A program made the translations under genes and the position numbers. The notes under the pieces were generated by a model. It did no database searches and was not told the DNA's origin. It was given only the letters and a program-made list of their open reading frames with translations. Shown here piece by piece: positions 37,689 through 47,616 of a stretch of 64,000 bases of DNA (positions within the stretch are counted from its first letter, which is position 1; every line of letters begins with the position of its first letter). This DNA is from Cylindrotheca closterium (lineage: Eukaryota > Bacillariophyta > Bacillariophyceae > Bacillariales > Bacillariaceae), in contig CAKOGP040002202.1 of assembly GCA_933822405.4 (NCBI GenBank), forward strand, positions 124,001-188,000, given 5' to 3'.

Positions 37689-40600
37689 ATGAGTACGGCT
37701 GTTGCCACATTTGGAGTCGACAGAGCACCGTCGATGAAGTTGCATGCCAGTAACTCCTCCATCGAATATAGAAGAAAGACTTCGTACCGTAGAGCCAGGA
37801 GGACCTTGAACGAAAAGAAGGAAGTTCGATCGTCCATTTTAGCGTCTTTGGATAGACAAATCTCCTATCTAGAGCCCGAAGAACCGGAACAGGATATCCA
37901 ACCAATCCCTTTGGTAACGGAAGTGCCCATTGAAGAAGCCACCAATACAGATATTCATACAACAAATACAACAAACACAGTAGTGCCATTCGAATCCGTT
38001 CTATCGCAACAAGTGTTTACACCACAGTCGCACCGGCAAACTCCACCAAGGCAAAAGCAAAACAAACGCATTTCCGAAAGATCAAGTCGTATCTTGGAGT
38101 CCTTGGACAAGCACATTGGAAGGGACCACGAAGAGGAGGAGGAAGAAGTGGAAGAAGTATTGCAAGTCAAATCAGCACCCTCTACACCCAAACGCCCCGC
38201 ATCCTCTCCAAAGCCGTCTCCATCGACGCTACCAAAGAGAAAACCAAAGCGGATTTCTCCCAAATCCAAAAAGCTATCAAGAAATCCAAGGAAATCTAGC
38301 AGAATGGACGATTCTTCTTCCAGAAGAAGCAGCATGGACTCCTCCAAGCAAAGTCTGGGATCCAGAAGGAGTAGCATGGACAATACAATTGACACGAGAA
38401 GAAGTAGCATGGACACTAGCATGGACACGAGAAGGAGCAGTATGGACTCTACCAAACAATCCTATTCCACTACTACCACTTCTACTACTATTCCACAACA
38501 TTTGCAGCCATCTTCCGAAGATGCGCTTGCTTCGGTTTGGGATGGAGACGATGATGATGTGGCCATTGGTAATCTTACTCCCATGAAGAAAGCAAGCAAG
38601 AACAAGAACAATGGTGATTCTTCACCTGATGTATCTCCCTCTTCTTCCATGGAAAACGATGATGAAGATAACGAGGATCCTACGGCTACTCCCAATACTC
38701 GCAAACAAAAGCGCAAGAAAAAGAAAAAGGGAACCAAACGCCGAGGTTCCAATGGAGGATCCTCCAAACGATCTTTGGGCAGCAGCTCCACCACCTTTAG
38801 TACCATTGCTAGTACTACTACCAATGGTACCAGATCTCAAATGGAAAGTTCTTTTGACAAGTCCTTGGCCAGTACTTCGATTGAAATGACCATTGAAGAA
38901 GAACCAGCCACTGCTTCGGCTAGAGCACTAGTTGAAGATAGCAGCAAGCATCGGGATGGATTGACTCGTATCTTGAGTAAAAACAAGGATGTGGCCATTG
39001 GCAATTTAATGCCAGGTGGCGGGGGTGGAAGCAAGGCACGCCACCACCACCACCATGCGGCACCACCATCTCCAACCTCTCCCGATCCATCCAAGCGGAC
39101 TTCGGACAATTCCTTGGATTCCGAGGATCAATTTGAACATTTTTATCAAGAGCCAATCCAACGCAGCTCGATTGTATCCACCATGGATGCTGCCAATGCT
39201 GCTGCGGCTGCCGCGGCGAATATTTCCTTTGACGAGGAAGAAGAGGAGGAAGAAGAGGAACACACCGACATTGATGTGGATCTTCTCGAAGCCTCCATGA
39301 GTCTCTCCGACATTTTTGGAAATCTGGGTGATTCCAGTGATGTGGCCATTGCGAACCTTACACCCGCAAAGCCTCCAGCCAAAAAGGAGGAATTGACGGC
39401 AAGACCGAGAGCTTCGTCCGTGCCAAAACAACGATCGCAACGCATGGACGAAGATGATAACGAGCCAACAAGTAGTACCGGTACACCAAAGTCCTCCAAG
39501 AAGAAGTCTCGATGGTCGCTCCGATCGCAACGATCGGTTGATGTGGACATTGAAAAGGAAGACCAAGAGTCTTCCAAAAAGACGTCTCGTTGGTCCATAC
39601 GATCTGGACGAACTGTCGATGTGGACGTGGACACCAAGGCGGACGATGCTTCCAAAAAGACTTCTCGCTGGTCCATACGATCTGGAAGAACCGTTGATGC
39701 GGACATTGACAAGCGGGGCTCCACAAGATCTCATCGTACCGTGGATTCGTGGTTCAACCGAGGAGGAGGAAAGGAGCAACAACCACAAGATGACGAGAAT
39801 AGTTTGAACAGTCAAGACTTGGCCTCGGAACAGAGATTGGCTGCCATCTTTGGTAGCCAAGGGCCAAACAGCAGCATTCATAACACACCAGCAGCATCGC
39901 CCATTGCCATTCGAGCCAAACTTCCACCACCGCCCCCTCCTCATAGGCAACCTCATCGCCACGAAGAATGGACGGATGTGTCCTCGCCCCAAGCACCTAA
40001 TGATGATGATAGTGATGAACACTTGGATCAAGATATCAAGTCCAAACTTCGTCTACAGGCAATCTTTGGAGAAGATCACGAATTGGCCAAGTCTCCCGAG
40101 CCCCAAATTCGCAAGCAACCAAGAGTGGAACGCAGAGGATCCTTCATGTCCAACAGATCTACTCGATCTGGCAGGTCGGCCGATTCCAAGCGCAAGCAAT
40201 CTTCCTTTGGTTCCTTGCACACTCGTTTCACCAACAGATCAGGTCGATCCAAAGAACGATCCATTGATAATAACTCTTCTGTTGGATCCTTGCACCGATC
40301 GGGACGATCCAAAGAACGGTCCATTGATGCTTCTCTTGAGAGACAAGAACGTCGATCTTCCATTGGTTCCGTGTTTTCCGCCAGATCGGGTCGATCTCGG
40401 GAATCTTCCGTGGATGCTTCCTTTGAAAGACAAGAACGTCGAACCTCTCTTGGTTCCTTGCACAGTCGCATGTCAATGAAGTCGGCAGACTCTTCCGTCA
40501 AGAAATCCAAAACGACGAATCGGTCCAAATCTCCATTGAGACGATTCTCTCCCAAGAGGAATCGGACTCCAGAAAAGCAGCGACGAGTGCCAGAAGGTAC

Positions 40601-41642
40601 TCCCAACTCCTCAGGGGGTCGTCCGTTGGATGATGATGATCTCATTGTAGAAGGTGTATTGAAGCGATACAATACCGAACAATGCCGTACCTTTGAAGAC
40701 CACCAAGAAATGGCCGAAGCCGCGCTCATCTCGAGCATTACCAACACTTCTCCAAGAGAGCTGCGCCGCTTGAAGACCAAGCTGGTCGAACGCCTGCGCG
40801 CCCAATTGGAATCCAGAGGTTATCGCAACGGCGAAGAAGACGAATCTGTGAATGATTCTGATCACTTGATTGAAGTTTATGATAATCCTCAAGATGATCC
40901 AAGTGATGTCACAAGTCTTACCAGTCTGACATCCTTTACCAACTTTCAAGGTGGAGCATCTGTCAAGAGTGGATCGATAGGAGCCCTTACCAAGTCCAGT
41001 CGCACGTTGGACCGACCTTCCAATTCGGCACTCAACTACCAACATGGCAACCAGGATACGGAATTGGTCTTTGTCACCAAGGTGCCCATCTCTGGTGGCA
41101 AGTATACTGGTACTGTCTGTCCCATTACTTCTCAGCCAGAAGGCAATGGACGCATGGTCTACCGCGGATCCAAGGGTGTCTACAATGGCGAATGGAAGCA
41201 AGGCCAATGGAATGGAAGTGGCAAGCACATCAAAGCCAATGGTGACTACTATGATGGAAACTTTCTCGATAATCTGTACCATGGGGAAGGTGTCTTTAGC
41301 TACAAGGAAAGCGGCCGCTTCTTTGAAGGAAAATACGTCATGGGCGAACGCACCAAGGGAACCATGCGGTATGCCGACGGCAGTGTCTACAAGGGACAAT
41401 TCTACCACGGCCGCCGCCATGGCCGTGGTTCCTATACCTTTAAGGATGGTTCTCGCTACAAGGGCGACTTTTACAAGGACCTTATGCAAGGGATTGGTGA
41501 ATTGCGTTTCCGGGATGGTAGCAGTTATGTCGGAGAATGGAAACGAGGCAAACACGAAGGTCAAGGAAGCATGTACTCTCCAGATGGCGTGCTCTGCTGG
41601 GCCGGCATGTGGCAGGACGGAAGACAAGTTCTGGATGGCTAA
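37689..41642 (+). CDS. MORN-repeat protein with long disordered N-terminus
   Basis: 1317 residues. The C-terminal ~180 residues (from about 1138) hold six to seven MORN repeats, e.g. GVYNGEWKQGQWNGSGKH, YYDGNFLDNLYHGEGVF, VYKGQFYHGRRHGRGSYTF and YVGEWKRGKHEGQGSM. MORN arrays bind membranes or scaffold proteins. The first ~1100 residues are disordered and organised in short repeated motifs: RRSSMD (five or six copies, about 212-255), DVAIGNLTP-like (near 290, 434, 551), KKTSRWSIRSGRTVDVD (three copies, about 597-685), IFG motifs (SDIFGNL, AAIFGSQ, QAIFGED) and SGRSKERSID/RSSIGSVFS units (about 850-935). A helical block (LRRLKTKLVERLRAQLESR) precedes the MORNs. The many RRxS and RSxS sites suggest heavy phosphorylation. 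Likely a membrane-cortex or cytoskeletal scaffold; exact role unknown. Confidence 0.82.
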   Translation: MSTAVATFGVDRAPSMKLHASNSSIEYRRKTSYRRARRTLNEKKEVRSSILASLDRQISYLEPEEPEQDIQPIPLVTEVPIEEATNTDIHTTNTTNTVVPFESVLSQQVFTPQSHRQTPPRQKQNKRISERSSRILESLDKHIGRDHEEEEEEVEEVLQVKSAPSTPKRPASSPKPSPSTLPKRKPKRISPKSKKLSRNPRKSSRMDDSSSRRSSMDSSKQSLGSRRSSMDNTIDTRRSSMDTSMDTRRSSMDSTKQSYSTTTTSTTIPQHLQPSSEDALASVWDGDDDDVAIGNLTPMKKASKNKNNGDSSPDVSPSSSMENDDEDNEDPTATPNTRKQKRKKKKKGTKRRGSNGGSSKRSLGSSSTTFSTIASTTTNGTRSQMESSFDKSLASTSIEMTIEEEPATASARALVEDSSKHRDGLTRILSKNKDVAIGNLMPGGGGGSKARHHHHHAAPPSPTSPDPSKRTSDNSLDSEDQFEHFYQEPIQRSSIVSTMDAANAAAAAAANISFDEEEEEEEEEHTDIDVDLLEASMSLSDIFGNLGDSSDVAIANLTPAKPPAKKEELTARPRASSVPKQRSQRMDEDDNEPTSSTGTPKSSKKKSRWSLRSQRSVDVDIEKEDQESSKKTSRWSIRSGRTVDVDVDTKADDASKKTSRWSIRSGRTVDADIDKRGSTRSHRTVDSWFNRGGGKEQQPQDDENSLNSQDLASEQRLAAIFGSQGPNSSIHNTPAASPIAIRAKLPPPPPPHRQPHRHEEWTDVSSPQAPNDDDSDEHLDQDIKSKLRLQAIFGEDHELAKSPEPQIRKQPRVERRGSFMSNRSTRSGRSADSKRKQSSFGSLHTRFTNRSGRSKERSIDNNSSVGSLHRSGRSKERSIDASLERQERRSSIGSVFSARSGRSRESSVDASFERQERRTSLGSLHSRMSMKSADSSVKKSKTTNRSKSPLRRFSPKRNRTPEKQRRVPEGTPNSSGGRPLDDDDLIVEGVLKRYNTEQCRTFEDHQEMAEAALISSITNTSPRELRRLKTKLVERLRAQLESRGYRNGEEDESVNDSDHLIEVYDNPQDDPSDVTSLTSLTSFTNFQGGASVKSGSIGALTKSSRTLDRPSNSALNYQHGNQDTELVFVTKVPISGGKYTGTVCPITSQPEGNGRMVYRGSKGVYNGEWKQGQWNGSGKHIKANGDYYDGNFLDNLYHGEGVFSYKESGRFFEGKYVMGERTKGTMRYADGSVYKGQFYHGRRHGRGSYTFKDGSRYKGDFYKDLMQGIGELRFRDGSSYVGEWKRGKHEGQGSMYSPDGVLCWAGMWQDGRQVLDG

Positions 41643-42218
41643 AAATCAGAAGAAGGGAACTCACGATGCTAGTATTGTTAACAATAAATCTACTAGTAGC
41701 CTTGAAAATAAAACAAAAACATTTTGACTAGTATTCACGATAGCAAATGCACTTTCTGTATTCGAATACATACATACATACATACATACATACATACATA
41801 CATACATACATACATACATACATACATACATACATACATACATCTCGTGTCTCCGCACCTCTGACTGACACGCTCTCAGGAGAAGACAAGCCATTGCCAA
41901 AGTACAGATGAACACACGCAGTGATATGTGTACTAGCTAGATATGTGTATTAGCTAATAGTAGCTAGCCTTGAGAGAGAGAAAAGAACAAAACCATGTTG
42001 ATATTTTCAGTTGGATTATGTAGTATTGGCAATAGCAGATAGGTAGATATCCTCTGCCTTTAAAATTAAAATACATACACACATCTCATGTCTCATATCT
42101 CGTGCCCAGTGCTTCCCCATCCCGATCGTCATTTGCCTGATCTGTCCCAGACCAGACAAAACTATGCGTTGACGACACTACACATCTTCCCGCCCCTGGC
42201 CCCTAAAAAGACTCACAA
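41643..42218. other. Intergenic region between convergent genes
   Basis: 576 bp containing a long CATA microsatellite (see separate entry) just past the MORN gene stop. Otherwise AT-rich, no gene. Confidence 0.5.
41766..41844. repeat. CATA tetranucleotide microsatellite
   Basis: About 19 uninterrupted TACA/CATA units, about 125 bp downstream of the MORN gene stop. Confidence 0.95.
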
Positions 42219-42881
42219 CTATTTCTCTTCCTCTTCTTCTTCTTCTTCCCCATCTTCTTCTTCCGTTTCCGAATCACTTTCACTCTTAATCACCTGAAGT
42301 CCCAATTCCGATTTCAAATGATCGTTGATAATCCCTCTCAAGCGCTTGGAAAGGACTGCGGAAAGCTCTATGATTTCGGAATGTGGTTTCTTGAAAGTCT
42401 TTGGTTCTAGACACGCCAACGGCAAAACACTGCTAGGTGAACCAATATCCTTGGTGGTCATTTGGTCCATGGTTTCCAGTTGTGGTGGATTTTCCAAGAC
42501 AGTCGCGACAAACCAAAAGCGGCGCTTTTTGGGTGGGTTGGCCACGTCGGGCATGCACGAGTTTAGGTTTCTCCAAACGCCGTCCTCGTCCGTAAAGCCA
42601 GATTGCCGTATTTGATCGTAGTGGGATTGTTCGGCTTCTTTGTAGCCTACTACGACACGAGGTTCGTTCAGTTCCTTGGCTCTTTGTATGAAACCGTTGG
42701 AAAGAGAAATCAAGTCCTTTCGTGGCAAGATTCGTAAATCCAACGAGGTCCCCAGCATGATGGTGTACTCCATTTCTCGAATCATGGGATCGACGGGTGG
42801 ACCACTTTTAGCAGCAGCAACCTTTTGTTTCTTTGCCTTGCCTTGGGTTTCGGCCGAGGCATCACCACGTTTACCAGCCAT
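42219..42881 (-). CDS. Small protein with acidic C-terminal tail, function unknown
   Basis: 220 residues from ATG 42881. A basic N-terminus (KAKKQKVAAAK) resembling a nuclear signal is followed by a compact region (about residues 30-190) with EMEYTIMLGTSLDLRILPRK, DEDGVWRNLNSCMPDV, RFWFVATVLENPP and SKRLRGIINDHLKSELGLQV. It ends in a run of Glu/Asp (ESDSETEEEDGEEEEEEEEK). Basic start and acidic tail are common in nuclear or nucleolar proteins and histone chaperones, but no family is recognised. Confidence 0.65.
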   Translation of the reverse strand: MAGKRGDASAETQGKAKKQKVAAAKSGPPVDPMIREMEYTIMLGTSLDLRILPRKDLISLSNGFIQRAKELNEPRVVVGYKEAEQSHYDQIRQSGFTDEDGVWRNLNSCMPDVANPPKKRRFWFVATVLENPPQLETMDQMTTKDIGSPSSVLPLACLEPKTFKKPHSEIIELSAVLSKRLRGIINDHLKSELGLQVIKSESDSETEEEDGEEEEEEEEK

Positions 42882-42925
42882 ACTGTTCCTGAAGTGATGT
42901 TTTGTGTACGAGAGTGTGCGTATTA

Positions 42926-42956
<31 letters not shown>

Positions 42957-43380
42957 AGTGAAGAGTACTCGTATTGTACCTACGAACGAGTTTGTGTCAA
43001 AGAGGGCGAGCTATTTGTTGTTGTGTTTGTAAAGTCCGCAGGGTCGTTGGATGGCAGGCAGGACCGGCGTTGCTTGATGCGAGAGAAGCGTCCAAAAACA
43101 GCGAGGTCTCGTTTTCCGTTTTCAAAGTGTTCAATCGATTTGGCGAAGGTTTATTAGAGGGTACGAAATAGTCCTTCTGATGATGATGACCAACTCGCAT
43201 GTCGTGGGAGTCGGCTTGGATTTGAAAAAAATAGCCTAACCAAAATGATAATTGCGGGTGACAAAATCAACACTGCATTGGGAAAACAACAACCAACTCC
43301 GAGAACAATACTTTAGTGTAGAGTACAGAGAATAGTAACTTGAAACTTTCTTCATCAAAATCTCCAAGGAGATTATTACC
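42882..43380. promoter_or_regulatory. Shared upstream region with CTG repeat
   Basis: 499 bp between divergent genes. It carries nine tandem CTG units at 42928-42954. No gene supported; a small frame across the repeat (42825-43157) is a chance open frame. Confidence 0.45.
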
Positions 43381-45054
43381 ATGGCGACGCTTCACTTGCG
43401 AAAAGGATCCAAAGAGAGATTTGACCTTCTGTCCAAGGAATCGACCGAGAGCACCTCGTCTTCAATGACGATATCAACCACACGATCCTCCACAACCACG
43501 ACAAGACGACCACTGCCACCACGTTCATCCCCTCGTAGTCGATCCTCACCACATTCCATTGCTTGGGTCGCCTTGACCGTCTCGGCCGCCCTGTTGGTTC
43601 TATCGCCTGGGTTGACACTTTCCAACAACAGTCGGTCTTTACTGGAACAACAACAAAGTAAGAAGAAGAAGAAAAATTCTACTTTGCGGACAGCCCCACA
43701 AAGCGTTGCATCCGTGGTCCATAAAAAACTACTGAATCCGTCACAGGCGATAGTATCGAATGCAGCAAATGCTGCAGCTACTACTGCTGCTACTATAAGA
43801 CGAACCACAAAACCGACCATGTTGATTCACATTGGACCACCCAAGACGGGAACCACGACGCTCCAATGCCATTTGGGACTGCACTTTGCTAAAATGGTCG
43901 AGGAGGACAACTTTTATTACTTGGGTACTTGGTATGCGCCGCTTTGTGGACTGCCCCTGGAACACCAAATTCCTGGTTTTCAAAATGTCCCGCGACCCAT
44001 GTTGCTGGATTGCTACGCACCTCACGTGCAAAAAGAATGCAACCAAGACGAGCAATGGAGCCAATTTGGAGCCTTGATCCAACAACACTATGATATGGGA
44101 CACAATTTGATTCTTTCCGATGAAATGTTTCATCATCATTTCCAACTAGAAGATGTTCAACGACTGAAGTCACTGTTGTCCAAGAAGTGGAAGGTCAAAA
44201 TCATGTATACCTACCGACACTTTTACTCCAGTGTTCCAAGCATGTATCATCAACTGAACGATCCATACGCAACCGAAAAGGGTATGGCCAATGCTGTGGA
44301 AAAGACACTTTGGCCCAGTACCGATGGGGGGTATAGAATACGATCCTTCCGAGAATCCAATTCCTTTGACATTCAAAGCGACATGCTTCGATTCTCGTAT
44401 TGGGTGCAAGAATTTGGCTCGGTTCAAGTATTCAACATGGAATCCACCAAGGGAGGCGGTGGTGGTGGATACCTTGCGTCCTTTCTTTGCACCATGATGC
44501 CAGAATTGAAGACTTCCTCTTCCTTTTACTGCCATGAGAATGACATCGCCATGGCGGCAGTGGAAGAATCTACTCCTACTTTGGATGATTCGTCACGAAA
44601 TGACAATGGCTCGGCCAAAAAGTTCTTGCACTATGACATGATGGCAGTGGCGGCCAAAGATGCTGGACTATTGGACAGTCATACATATTTACAACGTACA
44701 GAGGTGCGGGATGCAATCCAACAATTTTGTGAAGACAATGGTTGGAATGATATTTCCAATTTTGCCTTGGATTGTCTTTCCCAACAGGAAATGGAATCCT
44801 TTCTTCAGGCATCCTTGGAGCAAGCCAAAATGATGCAAGAATACTTTGTTGTTTCTGCTCCTGGTAAGGAATGGCCACTGCTCGAACAAGAAATCAAGAC
44901 TGGATTTTGGAAGCATGCGGAACGAAAACAGTTTTGTTCCATTGACACGGTGGCATCCCTTCAAGAGGAGCGATGGCAAACATTCTTTCGTACCAGATAC
45001 CATAATGACGGAGGTGGTGAAGGTGATGTAACGTCAGCCGAAACAGCAAGCTAG
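43381..45054 (+). CDS. Type II membrane sulfotransferase-like protein
   Basis: 557 residues from ATG 43381. A Ser/Thr/Arg-rich cytosolic tail precedes a signal anchor at about 59-80 (IAWVALTVSAALLVLSPG), a Gln/Lys/Ala stem, and the PAPS-binding loop LIHIGPPKTGTTTLQCHLG (148-166). The second PAPS site is probably IMYTYRHFYSSVPSMYHQ (274-291), with Arg and Ser at the spacing seen in sulfotransferases. A HNLILSDEMFHHHF stretch lies between, as in other protist sulfotransferases. It differs from the 34-kb enzyme and is not a recent duplicate. Predicted Golgi sulfation of polysaccharide or glycoprotein. Confidence 0.78.
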   Translation: MATLHLRKGSKERFDLLSKESTESTSSSMTISTTRSSTTTTRRPLPPRSSPRSRSSPHSIAWVALTVSAALLVLSPGLTLSNNSRSLLEQQQSKKKKKNSTLRTAPQSVASVVHKKLLNPSQAIVSNAANAAATTAATIRRTTKPTMLIHIGPPKTGTTTLQCHLGLHFAKMVEEDNFYYLGTWYAPLCGLPLEHQIPGFQNVPRPMLLDCYAPHVQKECNQDEQWSQFGALIQQHYDMGHNLILSDEMFHHHFQLEDVQRLKSLLSKKWKVKIMYTYRHFYSSVPSMYHQLNDPYATEKGMANAVEKTLWPSTDGGYRIRSFRESNSFDIQSDMLRFSYWVQEFGSVQVFNMESTKGGGGGGYLASFLCTMMPELKTSSSFYCHENDIAMAAVEESTPTLDDSSRNDNGSAKKFLHYDMMAVAAKDAGLLDSHTYLQRTEVRDAIQQFCEDNGWNDISNFALDCLSQQEMESFLQASLEQAKMMQEYFVVSAPGKEWPLLEQEIKTGFWKHAERKQFCSIDTVASLQEERWQTFFRTRYHNDGGGEGDVTSAETAS

Positions 45055-46103
45055 ATCAAGCTTCAACATACAGTAATGTACCATACTCCATACTGGATTA
45101 ATGTAGTCATTTAAAGTCACACTGTACAAGTATCTTCTGTTACTTCAAAATCATTCCGTAGATGCATAGTAGTAGGTAGTCATGATAGAGTCGAAGTGCA
45201 GCGAACCCCCGCCCTTGTTGATTGTTCCAAATGGTGTCAAGCAATCTCGTCATATATATTCTGCAACATTGATGAATAATAATCATATTGAAAACCTTCA
45301 CGGTGCGTCAGGAGTAGCGAAGCTACTGAGTCAAACGGTTGCATCATTCTAAAAGGGAACATCATTCTTCGTAACGGCTACCTACCAAAATGTAAGGGCT
45401 TTTTGTCTTTTTGGTCAGGTGCTAAACTTAAAAACGGGGTCGACTGACTGTACATTCAATGTGCAATCAGAACTCAAAAGAACTCTTGTGACGCAGCTAT
45501 GGCGTCATCTGAAACGATCATTAATTGTTCTTCCTGCGTCATTGGAAGCAAAAAACCCTTCAGATAGAGCACCAAAACACTTTTTGGCCGTCCATTTGAG
45601 GCTTTTCGATTTTAGTGTACTCGTATAGTGTAGATAAGCCGACACGAACAGGAAACAATTATCGCTCGCCAACAAAGGGCCGAAAGGTTTTAGGTCACTC
45701 GCGGAGACGTGCGTTCCAAAAATTCAAGTTGCGTGTTCAAAGGCGGCTGCAAAACTTCTTACTACGTCAAAGTTTGCTCAGATTCACGTTCCGAGGGCAA
45801 CGGAAGGCTTAGGAATTACAAACAATTAATGACCCACAGCTTCTTTTCAAGAACTTTTGTGTCAGAACGTGTTTTTGAATTATACAACCGACAGTAGCGT
45901 CCCGGGCGTTTTGGCATGCAAAGGAACAACCAAACCCGCGAGGACGCGATGATTCAGTACGAAACGCGGCATACAATCTTAGTAGTTCGTGTTGAGGTGA
46001 CACGAGACATGACCAGTGAGGTTTTTGAAAGAAACAGTTGTCATGTCTCATAATTCAAAACTTTCACAAAACGAAAAGCATATCAATCAAACAAACAAAC
46101 AAT
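45055..46103. other. Intergenic region, no gene seen
   Basis: About 1 kb upstream of the first truncated-globin-like gene. Short open frames are present but none has a recognisable feature. The last ~40 bp before ATG 46104 are A/C-rich (AACAAACAAACAAT), typical of a 5' leader. Confidence 0.5.
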
Positions 46104-46571
46104 ATGACACTTTCCAGAGACGAACTTATTGAAAAGATTGGTGGGGAAAACCAATACAACTTCCTCGTCACATCTTTCTGCGAGAACATCCAACAAGACA
46201 TTGGATTGAAAGACATCTTCATGAGCTTTGATCTTGAGCTTCTTGCGGATCGCATGACAGCACTACTGGACATTGTCTTGTCACAAACTTCTGACTCTGA
46301 GACTCTTGATGACAAGGATAGCAACAAGGTTATCTTGGCCAACTTCAGTCTCTTTGAAGCTGGCATGAACGCAACACATTTCAAGTTGCTACAAGCAAAC
46401 TTTGAATCTGCTCTTCATGACGCATGGGTCGATGAAGACGTGATCCAGCAGTGCACCCAAAGGTTCGCAAAGCTACGAACGGTATTTGAAGAAGAGGGTG
46501 CTGCTATGGAAAAGAGCGATATGGCAGGACGTGTCATGGAAGTCCGCATGATGGTTGCCAAGTCTGCCTAA
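46104..46571 (+). CDS. Truncated-globin-like protein lacking haem ligands, copy 1
   Basis: 155 residues from ATG 46104 (an upstream TTG is ignored). The whole length follows group 1 truncated haemoglobin: the IGGENQYNFLVTSF opening, LKDIFMSFDLELLADRM over the CD region, then FEAGMNATHFKLLQANFESA, then DEDVIQQCTQRF at the end. Yet the haem-pocket residues are replaced: Cys26 sits where Tyr B10 is normal, no Gln appears at E7, and the proximal His F8 position (about residue 79-80, ANFSLFE) is Ala-Asn. Haem binding in the normal way is therefore unlikely. It is paired with a similar gene 1 kb downstream. Confidence 0.72.
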   Translation: MTLSRDELIEKIGGENQYNFLVTSFCENIQQDIGLKDIFMSFDLELLADRMTALLDIVLSQTSDSETLDDKDSNKVILANFSLFEAGMNATHFKLLQANFESALHDAWVDEDVIQQCTQRFAKLRTVFEEEGAAMEKSDMAGRVMEVRMMVAKSA

Positions 46572-47616
46572 GACTGCACCACATCAAGCCGCTATCTCAA
46601 CTGTTTCAATAGACATACAATCTTTATACAATCCAATACAAATAAAATTATACTACCTATAACAACAACACAACATTCTATCAAATTCATTTAGCTATTG
46701 TATCCCGTGTCTATCATAGAAATGCATCATAACGTGACTGGACTTCCCGAGTCCCGTTCAGATGGCGAATGAAGATACCTTTTACACTGATTGCACTTCT
46801 GATTTCTGGTCAAGACCATCCCTTTCTGTTCCACGCCACAACTCCTCTTTCTACTGGTAACCCCATGGTACCGGTACGTTACCAGTTTTGTTCATCCATC
46901 ATCGTTCATCACGGTTCCGTATTACAGTACAGTATTACACGAATCCTGTCCAGCAGCTGGTGAAACGTGAAACGTAACCCGATACCGGTAGGCTGTAGGC
47001 TGACTCTTACCCTATCAATGCCCTGAGCAACCAATCAAAATTCGATCCCTACACTATGACAAGATTTGAACAAGGTCCCCGTACTACTTGTAGATTTGAA
47101 GCCTTGCGTAGAAAATGGGATTGGGTGCCCTCCTCGTAACTGCCTGAACAGTACCAGGTACAAAAGTACCAGGTACTGGCACTTTCTCGGTCTTTTCTCA
47201 GTTCCGTTTTAAGATTCTTCTGATTCTCCAATAAGTGTGAAGCAAAAATTGGACATTTCCGTGTTTGGGATATATGGATATATATATAAGCCATCCACAG
47301 GATACAGAAAACCTCTTTATCATGCCGTGATTTGTCGTAAATTGAAACACTAAGTAAATAAAAGGGATCGCTTGGCGTCGTCAAGCAAATGTGTCCGAAA
47401 CTACTTGCGGGATCGCGAAACTATTTATGGGATGACATGTATCTGGTGGTAAAATGGATGTCTCCAGAGAGCACTTGAACACAACCGCGGAGAAACTTGC
47501 ACATTCCCATTTTTGATTTTTTGCGGAGCAGACAAATCTCACTTTATCTTCCCCTCACAAAACAGAAAATCACATCGTTTGCACACACATATACCTACAC
47601 AAAACACATTCCAAAG
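46572..47616. other. Intergenic region between the globin-like pair
   Basis: About 1 kb. It is rich in GGTACC/ACCGGTA-type palindromic motifs: GGTACCGGTAC at 46867-46877, ATACCGGTA at 46982-46990, and GTACCAGGTAC twice around 47151-47175. A TATATATATA tract lies at 47277-47288. No gene supported. Confidence 0.5.

Noticed and set aside
39006..40031. 341-codon minus-strand open frame inside the MORN gene
   Set aside because: It lies opposite a clearly coding gene with repeated motifs; long shadow frames are expected opposite Ser/Arg/Asp-rich codons, and its protein has no recognisable domain.
40611..41627. 338-codon minus-strand open frame opposite the MORN repeats
   Set aside because: The plus strand encodes well-defined MORN repeats; the antisense frame is a composition artefact.
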